Source: Dacryopinax spathularia
Taxonomy: Eukaryota > Basidiomycota > Dacrymycetes > Dacrymycetales > Dacrymycetaceae
DNA: 64,000 bases
Direction: 5' to 3'
NCBI GenBank assembly: GCA_037974965.1
Contig: JBBPFI010000004.1
Coordinates: 744,001 to 808,000 of the forward strand
Shown here in pieces: positions 1 to 10,374 of this stretch. A program made the translations under genes and the position numbers. How positions within the stretch are numbered: the stretch's first letter is position 1; each line of letters begins with the position of its first letter. Under the pieces are notes generated by a model. The model searched no databases and was not told the DNA's origin. It was given only the letters and a program-made list of their open reading frames with translations.

Positions 1-214
1 ATATACCACCTGCACCGAGCCCTTAATTCCGGTCGGATAGACTTGGATAGGTTCATCAAGGTGCGTTCTTCCCTTCTTTCCCTGACACTCTGACTCATCA
101 TGCGGATTCTGATTGCTATAGACCACTCGCGCTCTTGCGGAAGAACAGTTCATGAAGCGGGCGCTGGTGGAAAAGATATTGAATGGGTTGCCGATGGGCC
201 TTTGGAGTTCTTAG
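1..214 (+). CDS. VPS23: ESCRT-I subunit Vps23/TSG101, 3' end only
   Basis: Only the C-terminal tail is inside the window. The first exon (1-60, in frame from base 1) reads IYHLHRALNSGRIDLDRFIK. An intron of about 61 nt follows (61-121, donor GTGCGT, acceptor CTATAG). The last exon, 122-214, reads TTRALAEEQFMKRALVEKI and ends at TAG 212-214. This is the Vps23/TSG101 steadiness box, where an 'LxxALxxGxIDLDxFLKxVRxLxxxQFxxRAL' pattern is typical. In the family this helical segment joins Vps28 and Vps37 in the ESCRT-I core, which sorts ubiquitinated cargo into multivesicular bodies on endosomes. The UEV and proline-rich parts would lie upstream of base 1. The identification rests on about 50 residues but the pattern is distinctive. 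Confidence 0.8.
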
Positions 215-680
215 GACGGACAGGAGTGTATACGATAAACCATGACTACGAATGTTATGAAGATGGCGGGGTGCTTGCCGCTTCCTTCTCCTATTCTTGC
301 CCGATCTGAGCCGATCTACCTCCGGGCATGATTGAGCAGCGGAAGAAAGGAGAAAAGGGCGATCCCTGAATACGCGTTGCTTGGAATGTTAGCGAATTAT
401 GACTGTTACTCGGTGCGGCGGAGTTAACGACCGCGTGTACATATAATGGCCTCTCCTTTGCGCACAGACCGCCTCTTCACCGCCTTTCGCCACAAACCAC
501 CATCATCCTCATCCAACAGCATACATACATAAACACCAACTTGAACGATAACATCCCATCAACCACTTAGTACCTCCTTACGTCTTACCTCCTTCTCTCG
601 CAACCGGACCGTTAGTCTGTCTTACGCGCTCAACGCGCCGAGTCATCAGGTCTCATATCATCGACTAGTCACCCTCAATC
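215..680. other. Intergenic region, promoter and 5' leader of the Arb1-like gene
   Basis: No gene is visible. A TATA-like stretch (ACATATAATGG) sits near 437-447. The last 200 bases are C/A/T-rich with few G, as expected of a fungal 5' leader. A short plus-strand open frame from 100 overlaps the VPS23 tail in another frame and is a shadow. Confidence 0.5.
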
Positions 681-2908
681 ATGGCCGCCGTCGTCCAAGA
701 CCACTGTTCACAACCTGCGGATCAGACCGAGCAGATTTCATCCGCAGGACCCGCTGCCTCCGCCGCAGCTGCGCCCGCAAATACCTTGCCCGCGTCGACG
801 ACCGAAGCGCCGCAGTTCAAGTTCCCACCTTTCACCCTTCCGGAAGGAGTAAACGTCGTGTCGTTTGCGGACTTCGAGCCGGGTGGCATTTTGCTTCCTG
901 CAGCTGCCGCTGGTGATCCTACCGCTGAGGACGACGACGACGTCAAACTTGCGGAGGACGTTGAGGTTGACGTCGCCGGTGTACCTACTGTCCAGCTCCC
1001 AACGAGCCACGAGCCCCTCGAGGTCCCTACCGAAGCCGCAACCAGTACCACCTCTGCAGTAAACGGAGACATGGCTCAAGCTGCGGTCAAAGCGGCGCAT
1101 AAGCGCCGTCGCAATAAGGCGAAGAAGCTGGAGATGCAGGCTGCGGGGTCGGCTATCCTCAATGGGGAGCGTCGTATGACCTGGTGGGAGAAGTGGGAGC
1201 AGGAGGAGCAGAAGAAACGCTCTCAAGGGCCCGTGAAGTACGATCTGTGAGTTTTTAAAAGCGCATATATGCTGCTCTATCCGCGCTAACAGGTTCGCAG
1301 GGGCGAAGATCGCTATGAGCGATTGGATCTGGCAGTCAGAACGTTTAAGAAAGGGCATGCTTTGGAGGCTGGGGTGCAGTCGATCTGGGATAGGGTGAGT
1401 GTTCCCTTTATGCGGATACAGTTTTGTCTTATGCGGTGTATAGTGGCTCGACTTCATTGGTCTCTTGCGGAACGAGAACCAGATCCCTGGCACCTCGAAG
1501 AAGAACTCCAAGGTACCGCGTGGCATCAAGCGCAAGCCGGAAGAGGGCGAGTTCTCGGATGAAGACGACGACGATGTTGACGAACCTCGGTTGACGCCCG
1601 AGGAGCAGTGGGATGAGCGGATGATTGCCTTCCTCGAGGACCCGATGCTCACTCTGAAGCGCTTCTTCAGCAGCCATTATCACGACGAAGGGATGTACTG
1701 GTACGTCCGGCTCAGCTAAGGTGGTAGCATATATACTCATTCATCCGCATAGGAGTGACGCTAAATTGCGGGATGGACCGATCATCGTCTCGTTCTTCTT
1801 GCGCTATCTGATTCAAGACCGAGTCTTCCCCGAGTACGAGAAGAAGATGAAGGACGCATATACCTACCTCGAAGATCACATCCAACACGATTTGACCGCT
1901 ACTCGAGCCTTCAGTATGGCCGCAGAGGATGACTTTTCTGTCGCATGCTGCAATGACTTAGGCACCATGGTTCTGCAGGATGACTCTGGGCACTGGGCCG
2001 ATGCAAAGACAGTGCTCGAACAGCGTGCCAAGCGTGATCAAGAGTTGTTGGAGATGGTCGAAAGGGAGAAAAAGGCTCGCGAGGAGGAGAGGAAGCGGAT
2101 GAAGGAGGAGATGGAGAAGGCCGCCGCCGACGGGAATTTACAGCCAACGGCGTGGGGCTCGGGGAGGGACTGGTCCGACAATGGGGGAGGTTGGGGCGAG
2201 CCCGTTGGATGGGGCGACAGTAACTGGGGATGGAATGACAGCGACCCAACGTATACTAATGATGCCGCCGCCGCCGATCCGACGTGGGTCAATTATCGCA
2301 AGCCGACGCTGGTACCCCTCTCCACCCCGCTGACCCACACTCTCCTCCGCACCGAGCGCTCCGTTCGGCGAATCGTCTCGGTCCATCCGCCCAACCCGAA
2401 CTCGACGGACGTCCTGCGCCAGAGATATGCCACGATCGTCTTCGAGCCTTGGCCCCTTCCCGACGTAATCAAGGAGAACGATATTCTCCGTCCTGCAGAG
2501 ATGCTTGCCGAGGCCACCGGCGAGAAGGAGCTGGAAATCATGCAAATGCCCGGAGGCGGGCATACACTGAAGGACCGGATCGAGCTGCTTGTCGACCCAG
2601 AGCATGCGGACAGGGCCAGGAATGGACTGGGAGTATATGCTATCTGGGTCCAGGCGGGGAAGACGAAGGACCTCTCTTACGAACTCAACACGCGTACCCC
2701 CGATGATACCGAGGAGCCTACCATCACTCCTGCTCTCTCCGAACCTGTCAAGGCTGTCAAAAGCTACGCGTCCGTGCTGAGCCCTCGCAAAACTGCTGAT
2801 CGTGCTGCTTCTGTTGCCCTTGAGGAAGAAACAAAGGAACCCAGGGCTGAGACGTTCTGGTTCTTCCAGCATGTCTCCCTCGTCGTTCCAAGCTATTGGA
2901 CCGAATAA
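681..2908 (+). CDS. Arb1-like Argonaute-chaperone/silencing protein with coiled coil and Trp-Gly repeats
   Basis: Four exons (681-1246, 1301-1394, 1444-1700, 1753-2908) sum to 691 codons. In order, the 690-residue protein has: an Ala/Pro-rich acidic N-terminus; a basic patch (AAHKRRRNKAKK); a segment with TWWEKWEQEEQ and ERLDLAVRTFKKGH; a region reading DGPIIVSFFLRYLIQDRVFP then DDFSVACCNDLG; a charged coiled coil (about 395-430); and a tract at about 437-472 with repeated WG/GW pairs (AWGSG, GGGWGEPVGWGD, NWGWND). The middle resembles the fungal Arb1 family, where 'RNFLxYxLxHDVCPEY' precedes 'FNxACSxLFGG'. Arb1 is a subunit of the Argonaute siRNA chaperone complex. WG repeats are classic Argonaute hooks. 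A coiled-coil plus GW protein, Gwc1, is reported in a Cryptococcus nuclear RNAi complex and could be the true counterpart. Family call is from memory of motifs. The gene is tail to tail with Dicer. Confidence 0.6.
2148..2262 (+). other. Trp-Gly (GW/WG) repeat tract, candidate Argonaute hook
   Basis: Within about 35 codons there are seven tryptophans, most flanked by glycine or acidic residues: AWG, DWSD, GGWGE, GWGD, NWGWND. This spacing and composition match AGO-hook segments that bind the tryptophan pockets of Argonaute PIWI domains. The tract lies between the coiled coil and the C-terminal third. Binding is inference from composition only. Confidence 0.55.
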
Positions 2909-3292
2909 TGCTCTGCCAAAGCTGTGATTACAGCTAGCGCCGAAAGCCTTCTCTCGAATTATGCCGATTGCCGCTTATGGACTGTCTCCCGTACATGACT
3001 GATATTTCCTTTTCCCCGGGGTGTGAGCCACACATTGTTTCTGTCGATACATACCGCCTCCTCTGCACATACCGGATTCCTAGCTGATACATCCCCATAC
3101 TCTTACGACTTGTGTACATGACCACTTTAATGACACGCATTGATTCATTAGTCACGTCTAACGATACAGAGGTTCCACTACGGCATACAAGTACAGGACG
3201 CTCAGCTAGTCCGCGTGGACAGGAAAATTACTCGCGATCAATAAGTATGCGGAGCATGGAGCCTCATTCAGCCAGCAAGTCTTGTGGGAATG
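2909..3292. other. Convergent intergenic gap between the Arb1-like gene and Dicer
   Basis: These 384 bases separate two 3' ends, so the two transcripts may overlap here. No coding pattern, tRNA or repeat is visible. Confidence 0.6.
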
Positions 3293-6200
3293 TCAAGGGG
3301 TGGAGAAATTGGACGGACGGACGGGCCACATGACGGTATCTTCCTCCAACCCGGCGTCCTCCCCATCCGGTCCAGGATCTGTGGTGGTTTCCACCTCATC
3401 AACATCCATCCGGGTTTCGTCATCATCGTTTCCCACTACCTCCACATTGTCAGGTTGCTCTTCGTCGCCTTCCTCTCCCTCCGCACCATCGTCCTCACTG
3501 TCCTCGATCGGTTCTTCCCCGGAAGCGGCCAGGAGGCTGCGTCCGATCTCTGCGAAGCCTTCATTTGTCTCATCCACGGAGTCGCCGATTGTAGCGATGT
3601 CTGCAGCATCGATCGGGTTGTCTTTCAGAGCAGATACTATCTCGTCAACTTTCCTTCCCTCAACGACCCCGATCACCCTCCCAGCATCCTTGTTTTCGAC
3701 GTTATCCATCTCTACCACGAGATAAGTGGTGTCTTTCTTAGCCTGTGCCTCCCGCACAATCACGGCCTTCGCCTCCTTCTTGCGCTTCTCTTCTTCTTGG
3801 CGTACTCCAATAGCTTCGGCCCTTACTTTCGCGCAGTCGCATAGCTTGGGTAGCGCAAAAGGCCCATCCGGTTCTTCCAAGAACGCCCGAGCTGCGTACG
3901 CAGCGAAGCACTTGGCCACCGAGAGACTGTCACCCGTATATCGTGAGACCTCGATGTCATGGACCATAACATGGAAGGTATCGTTGGTGATGCTCTCCTC
4001 TCTCTGATGCGACTTCCTATATAACTGTCAGCATCAGCGGAAAACCATGAGGTAAATGTCTTACTCGAAATGTATCGCTGAGCAGCCATTCCTGCCCGCC
4101 CATATGTACAACTCCATGACGGGATGCAGGGGGATGTCTGGGTGGGCAAGGGAGAGAGTATCCTTGAAAAGGTGCGCAAGAACCGGCTTGCACACTTCCA
4201 TGTCATAGCTCGAGTCGACAAGAACAGCCCCGCATATGGATTCCAATGCATCGTTTAAAGCTTTCGGGGGATCGTATTCCCACCACTTGCGTGCCAGATC
4301 GGCGTACGATAGCTCGCTTAGCTGGTTCACAGCGAACGCGATCTCCCGATCAAGCCGAGGAGCCATATGGAGAAGGTGTTTGTGGACTTCTAGCTCCCGG
4401 ACGGCGACCGCCCCAAGAATAGGATTGCAGACAAGAAGATGTTTCATCCAAGAGAGCTTGTGTGCATTGGCAGAGGGGTACCTGTAGAATAGGTTGTCGA
4501 CAACGAATGATTCAATAATAGCTAACCATAAAGATTAGTTGTTGTATGCATCAGGATTTCTGTTCACTGACCGTCGCCCAGGAATTCAAGCCTTTGGTAG
4601 GACGGCGTCTGAGAATCTGGAAAGGTAGGGTGCGTCACGGCCTCGAGAAGGAGCAAGGGGTTTCGGAAGCTATACTCGAGCTTCTCTTGAAGCACGCGAA
4701 GGCTCGCCGATAATCCGCAATAGGGATACTCCGCAGTATACCGTAACGGCCATGGTACACTTCCCCCAAAGCAAAGACCCATCTTCGTCCCTGCGTCCAG
4801 GAGTCCATTTATGCCGCCACAAATGTAGCTGGCGCCGAGCAATGCTTCCACGCAATCAGAAAGACATCGGCGGAGAATCGATTCTTTCACATGCATGACA
4901 CCGTCTACGATGTGCACGCCATTAGTGGTCGGCGGAAGCCATTTCCTCATGTTCCTCTCGCGCTCATTGGTGGTGTAATGATGGATGCCGAGACGATATG
5001 CCTTTCCGCGCAAGTAGGTATTCCGTACCGATCCTTCTCTGAGAGCAGCCAGCTGGCCTTCGTGACGATGAGGGTATTTGTTGAAGATGTGGATGGAAGT
5101 CGCGAGTTTCAAGAATGAGTCTCCCAAGAGTTCCAGTCGGTTATAGTTGTATTGACGGATTGCACCTGGTATGGCGAGTGCTTCTGCAAACCTCTCAACA
5201 GGCCAAGAGTTCAGTCCGAGCCTTCCTTGGAGAGATCGAGCTCGAGAGCGTGACACGATGTGACGGAGGAGAGAAGGTAGCGTTTCGAGGACGGCGATCA
5301 TCTCTTCTTCTATCGAGATAGATTTGATGAACGATGAGGGAAACAGATATTCGGGTGTTTCACCATTCGTCTTTCGTACGGGGACCAGCACAACCATAGG
5401 CTCATCAGGTGACAAGGCGGGGAAAGTGCTAGGTTTCCGAACCACCGGCTGATTCAATCGCTGGGCCTTCTTCTCCTTCTTTTCATCAATGGCACCTTCC
5501 ACCTTGGTATAATGTTCCAGAAAAGTGGAGCAACCAGAGATGCAGCATTCGTGCCCGACCGATGCTAGGATGGTGGAAGGTGTGACATCGTGTCTGATGC
5601 GGAGCAGACGATATGTGCGCAGCCAGCTTGTCTTTTGAACCACAATGAGCCGTGAGCTCTCCGTCCATTTGTTCCGCCAGTCGAGTGAGAGGGGATAGGT
5701 AATCGCCTGATGCATTGCATCGAAAGCTGGTAACCTGTCGTCTCCAAGCCTTATGATAAAGCAGGCCACACGGCCCTCGAAAGGACGACGAGAGATCGCC
5801 CACTCCTTCGCAAACTTGGTATACTGTTCCATGAGCTGTAGCCTACGCATGCGTTCATCCTCATCTTCAAAGGTGAGGAGCTTGGGCTGTCCCAGATGTG
5901 GCAGATCGGTGGCTGTTGCAGCGACATTGCTGAGGGAGTCGACGTCCAACTCTGCACATGTCACCAAGCCGGCGACTGTTCAATGCTTGTATTCCAAGGG
6001 GTAGCAGAATAGCCTCTGCTCAGGAGACCAAGGGTCTCCCCAAATATGCAGTGCGGAGGACTCGAAGACATCTGGCAGATCCAGTGGTTTGAACTGCTCC
6101 CCGTCAGCATCGACACCTTCGCGATCGTTGTTCTCCTGAAGCGGAAGGAGGTAGTCGTCAAAGCACCCAAGCTGATGAAGTGTTCTTGCTGCCTCAAAAG

Positions 6201-8227
6201 CCACAGCTCGCTTAGCCTCTTTCTTGGTGGAACGCAGAGGTCCGCGGTAAAACAATTGCTCTCGAGGGAGCGGCAGAGCGGATGGCAAGCTCAGGAAGTA
6301 TGAGAAGCCACATCCATCCTGTTCTTCCCAAAGTAACGTAGGATCATCTTCGTGCGTGAGGGTGTATGTCGGTTTCAAGAGAGGTAATCCGGGTTCAATG
6401 GGATGTACCGCGCAGAGACGGGTCACGAGGGAGATCGCGTTGCCGTAAGTGAGTTTGGCACCAGTACTGCTCACGTAGACTTCGCGCAGTATCAGATCAC
6501 TGTCGCTCACGTCTTCTTCTTGATCATCGTCCAGATCGGGAACCATCGTGGCTCGGTTTTGGTACGTACGCTTGAGCTGAGGTTCGTTCCTGACAAAGTT
6601 GGTGTATCTGTCCATTGCCACGTCGCGCGGCCGCATGACGACGTATGTCGAAGCTTTCTGTCTAGCACGGCCACGCGATTGTGCATAAGACACCATTGTC
6701 TTCACTTCATCCAGCCGCACAACAAGGTTGCAAGGCTGAAAATCCAGTCCCTCTTCGGCCACGCTGGTAGCGACCAACAAATTGGCATGGCCTTCACGAA
6801 AGCGATGGACGGCAGCCTGCTGCTCCTTCACGGACATACCGTGAACGTCTTCTTCCTCTCTGTTCGAGTGATGAACAGAGCCTCCGTGACCGGTGATGAA
6901 GGTCGGTCGGATCATTGTTCGAAGAGACGAGATATGGCGCAGGACCCAGCTTATGACCATGACAACTTGTCGCTGCTCGGCGAAGATGATCGACTGGCAG
7001 GCTGGGTTATCCATATAGAACCGATGCAGAAGCTGGACGAGCTCGACCATCCGGGGAGCCAGCCAGTGAGAGGGAATGTCCAAAGATTGAACAAATAAAC
7101 GAGCAGATTGCTCAACGAGAACGGTCTTAATCTTTTCCAGTTGAGCAACCTGCGCAGTTATGTGAGCAATCTCATGGGGCGCCTCCTCACCTGGGGACGT
7201 CAGCCGGTGCAAAGTAGCGAGTTCGCGGCGCTTGTCACGAGTGAAAGAGTCAATCGCGCGGGGCACCACAGAAGATAGGTAGTACTCGGCACCGATGATG
7301 CCGACTACTTCCATGGTGGCGGAGTACCTTGTTTCGAAGCGTTTGTGATCGGAGTCGCGCAGCCCGAGCTTCTCCGCACGTAACACATGGGGAAACATCG
7401 ACGGATACGAATATTTGGGCCACGATGTAGGTGTCAGGGCGTACTCTATCACAAGCTCCTGTGGCTTCGGGGCATGCTTTTTCAGCTCGTCGACGTTCTC
7501 ACGCACGGCCATGACTCGGGCGTTCATGTTATGCTCGAGCTCTCTGCGGTCACCACGTCAAACAGGGTAGAAAGGAGTATAGTCTATGGCTGACCGTAAC
7601 GACCCTTGAGGGTCCTTGATGTTCCAGATGGGGCTGGCAGTCATTCCGAAGACTTTGGGACGACGAGCAGCATCGCATTTATGATAATGATCGCGCATAA
7701 TCTGGTTATAGTCGTTGTTCTTGCGGCAGTGGTGCGTCTCATCGAATATTAGGAGCGAAATCTAAGAGGATATAAGCTCAACACCCTTTCATGGAGCATA
7801 TACTCACCCGATCAATGCTCCAATGAGCGTGACTGAGCAAGTCATAGAGGACCCTCGGAGTCATCACCAGTACGTCGGCTTCGTTGAACTCCTTTGCCCA
7901 TTGCTCGCGCTTCCAGTAGTCAACATTCATGGCGCCAAAGTATCCGCGCACGGTCAAGCTCGTCTGTTTGGCGATCGCGTCTCTTTGCTGCTCGACAAGG
8001 GGTACTTTGGGGACGATGAAGACGACAACCTTGCGCGGTTCATCGGGGCTGCTGGGTATGCAGGTCGTGATCCACTTGATGAGCGTGATAGCGATGAGCG
8101 TCTTTCCAGTTCCGGTATCCATGACCGCGATGGTATTATGCTGCTGAGCATGCTTGAAGATCTCAGTCTGGTATTGCCGAGGGATCTGCTGCTGGACCTC
8201 CTCGACCGTCGGAGGAGGCCGAGACAT
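3293..8227 (-). CDS. DCR1: Dicer-like ribonuclease III/helicase, interrupted by an in-frame TGA
   Basis: Five exons (8227-7808, 7761-7595, 7543-4572, 4521-4065, 4016-3293) sum to 1580 codons including two stop codons. Order: DExD/H helicase (TGTGKT at residues 38-43; FDETHH near 146); helicase C domain (SVAEEGLDF near 460; AQSRGRARQK); a DUF283-like dimerisation region (about 610-710); a linker with no clear PAZ; RNase IIIa (NRLELLGDSFLK near 995, then DCVEALLGAS); RNase IIIb (QRLEFLGDA near 1180, then ALESICGAVLVDS); and a C-terminal extension ending in a roughly 100-residue acidic tail. Dicers cut double-stranded RNA into small RNAs using the paired RNase III domains. Odd: codon 717 (5982-5980) is TGA in the same frame as the coding on both sides (YPLEYKH, stop, TVAGLVTCAEL), so a conventional product would lack both nuclease domains. 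The acidic residues of both RNase III signatures look kept. Confidence 0.9.
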
Positions 8228-8710
8228 GATGCGAGTTTAGTCAATCGAGGTATGGATGTCAAGAGGTATTGAGGGAGGGAGGTATCAAGTGGACGTCAAG
8301 AAGGAACAGGAGGTCAGCCTGTGAAGGTGACTTGCGATGCTCGATGTTGGTTTGTGACTGTGCACGAGGCAAAGATCCGCGTTCCTTTTTCGGGATCAAA
8401 CAGCCAGTGCACGAACCATATCAATGACCGGCGGGATTGCCACATAAACCCGGAGTGAGCGTCTTCCTCTGAGCGAGCACTGCAGCATTGCTTGCTGAGT
8501 GTTGCACTGGCAAGTCGTGTGGTATCAGTGGATTGCGGCGTAAGAGGGGCGTAAGAAGTCAAGACTCGACATTGCGCGAACACTGCGCCTGAGTTCAAGT
8601 TGTCTGGAATGTTGTTACGTGCACCCTTGGTCCACACAAGGGATCACAGCCAATCCGGGTCTATTGTTTCCCTCACATTCCCGGACCTGTAACTTCGTAC
8701 TTTTACTAGC
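8228..8710. promoter_or_regulatory. Divergent promoter region between Dicer and PLP2
   Basis: 483 bases between two gene starts. No open frame with coding character and no clear TATA box were seen. It is presumed to hold both promoters. Confidence 0.5.
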
Positions 8711-9627
8711 ATGGCTTTGAATCCCAACGAGGACACGGAATTGTACGCTGCTTTCCCGCCACTATACTGGCTGTGAAATAACCGGCTCAATGTAGTAATG
8801 ACGCTCTCCGGAAACATGGTATCCTCCCACCCAAAGCCGCTCCTGAACGGACCCCCTCGCCCGAGCCTGGCCCCACGCGGGAAGAACAGCTCGACAACAT
8901 CGACGCTGATGACCTGGACGAGCTAGCAGACGAGGCAAATGATAGTGAGGAGGAAAGGTTTATGAGGCAGTATCAGCGCCAGCGGCTGGCGGAGCTGAGG
9001 AAGGAGGCGGATGGAGCGCGGTTTGGGAGCGTGAGGCCTATTGGGAGGGATGATTATACGCGGGAGATTACGGAGGCGAGCAAGGAGGATGATGAGGGAG
9101 AAGGAAGCGGAACTGGGGTTGTTGCCTTTTTGTACAAGGATAGGTGCGTCACTACCTTTGCAGGCCCGGGCTGAGCACTGACGAGCAGGCAGCATACCAG
9201 CCAGCGTACGGTTAGGACAGCAGATCGCTGAACTGGCTCGACGACATCCGCATACCAAATTTGTCTCCATAGTAGGCGCCAAATGCATACCCAACTATCC
9301 CGACCGCAACATCCCCACCCTCCTGATGTACCGGAAAGGGGAGATGACGAATCAGGTCGTCGCCTGGGGCGTCGGAAAGGAGCGGACAATTGACGGTAAG
9401 TTCATTTTACTCTCTATCATGGAAATAGCTCCTCTGACATTGAATCAGAACTGGAAGCGGTCCTTATTGCGTCGCAGGTCATCAACCCAAGACTTGCGGT
9501 GAGGCAGCGGAAAGGGCTAGATGACGAGGAGGACGAGGAGGCCGAGCCACCCAGACGGTCAATACGCACCTCAGCTCCTACTCGTCCAAGCAAGAAAGAC
9601 GACGACGACTCAGATTTGGATCTGTAA
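8711..9627 (+). CDS. PLP2: Phosducin-like protein 2 (PDCL3/Plp2), CCT chaperonin cofactor
   Basis: Four exons (8711-8742, 8796-9143, 9193-9395, 9449-9627) sum to 254 codons. The start MALNPNEDTEFNDALRKHG followed by ILPPK is the hallmark N-terminus of the PDCL2/PDCL3/Plp2 group. A helical charged region follows, then a thioredoxin-like domain with VVAFLYKD, CIPNYPDRNIPTLLMYRKGE and VVAWGVG. The tail is acidic (DDDDSDLDL). In yeast Plp2 is essential and helps the cytosolic CCT chaperonin fold actin and tubulin. Start choice follows the conserved N-terminus. The gene is divergent from Dicer. Confidence 0.9.
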
Positions 9628-9809
9628 TACCACATATCTCTTGTACAAATAAAATAAATGCAGTCGTTGCATCGGAGAACTGCGAAGAGATCCGCCATGT
9701 AAGAGCGATTACCCGAAAAGGAAATCCGGAACCAAATATCGCAGTTTCCAATTTCAGTCCCTGCCTCTTCTCCTCCTCCTACACGACCTTCCCCCTCAGC
9801 GAGCTCACC

Positions 9810-10318
9810 ATGTTCCCCACCTCAGTTTCGCTGAGCGGTCTCCTCTGGTAATCCCTCCTCTCAGTAGTATTGCTAAGCGCAGGCAGCTCACCGTTTGAGA
9901 ATAGGAAGATCCCATGGCGTCTCTCCGCCCCCAGGAAAGCGCGTCAGCGGTACAGGCTGAAGCAGGTCGACAAGGTCATCGAGACGATCCAGGCTAGCGG
10001 GGTGCAGTGTAAGGCCTTGGTATGTCCTCTTCCTCCTCCTCGTCCTCCCACCGTTCTCGTCTTTCGGAGAAGATTAGGAAGGCGGGATGCTGATACTCTT
10101 CGTATGTAGGACGTTGCCCTCGCCCTCCCGAAAGAACACGAGATGTTACCAAAGGACAAATACACCGTCTTTTCCGCCAAGTCGAAGGGGTACAGGAAAG
10201 GGATCCACAAAGTTCCCAAATGGACACGGGTACGCACGCCCACTTCTCTCAATTACGGTAAAATACTGACATGAACAAATTATAGATAACACACAGGGTC
10301 AACCCGCGCGGTTTCTAG
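9810..10318 (+). CDS. MRPL31: Mitochondrial large-subunit ribosomal protein mL60 (MRPL31)
   Basis: Four small exons (9810-9847, 9905-10019, 10110-10229, 10286-10318) sum to 102 codons. The 101-residue basic protein reads [20 protein letters not shown] near the start and then [20 protein letters not shown] and [18 protein letters not shown] at the end, the signature of fungal Mrpl31/mL60. It is a fungus-specific component of the mitochondrial large ribosomal subunit. Its first intron (9848-9904) separates the hydrophobic leader from the conserved core. The stop lies only 56 bases from the stop of CMS1 on the other strand. Confidence 0.9.
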
Positions 10319-10374
10319 CCGCATGGTCTATGTGTCTCTCTGCTCTACTCCCATGCTGCAATGTACTACCAAGT

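Noticed and set aside
100-309. 69-codon plus-strand open frame at the left edge
   Set aside because: It overlaps the VPS23 last exon in another frame; the VPS23 frame has the family motif.
738-1652. 304-codon minus-strand open frame over the Arb1-like gene
   Set aside because: Antisense shadow of a GC-rich coding region; Ser/Arg/Gly composition typical of such shadows.
5920-6110. An intron that would remove the Dicer TGA, e.g. GTCTCC to GAACAG (53 nt)
   Set aside because: That intron would shift the frame and lose the downstream coding; other donors in the right phase would delete DUF283 sequence.
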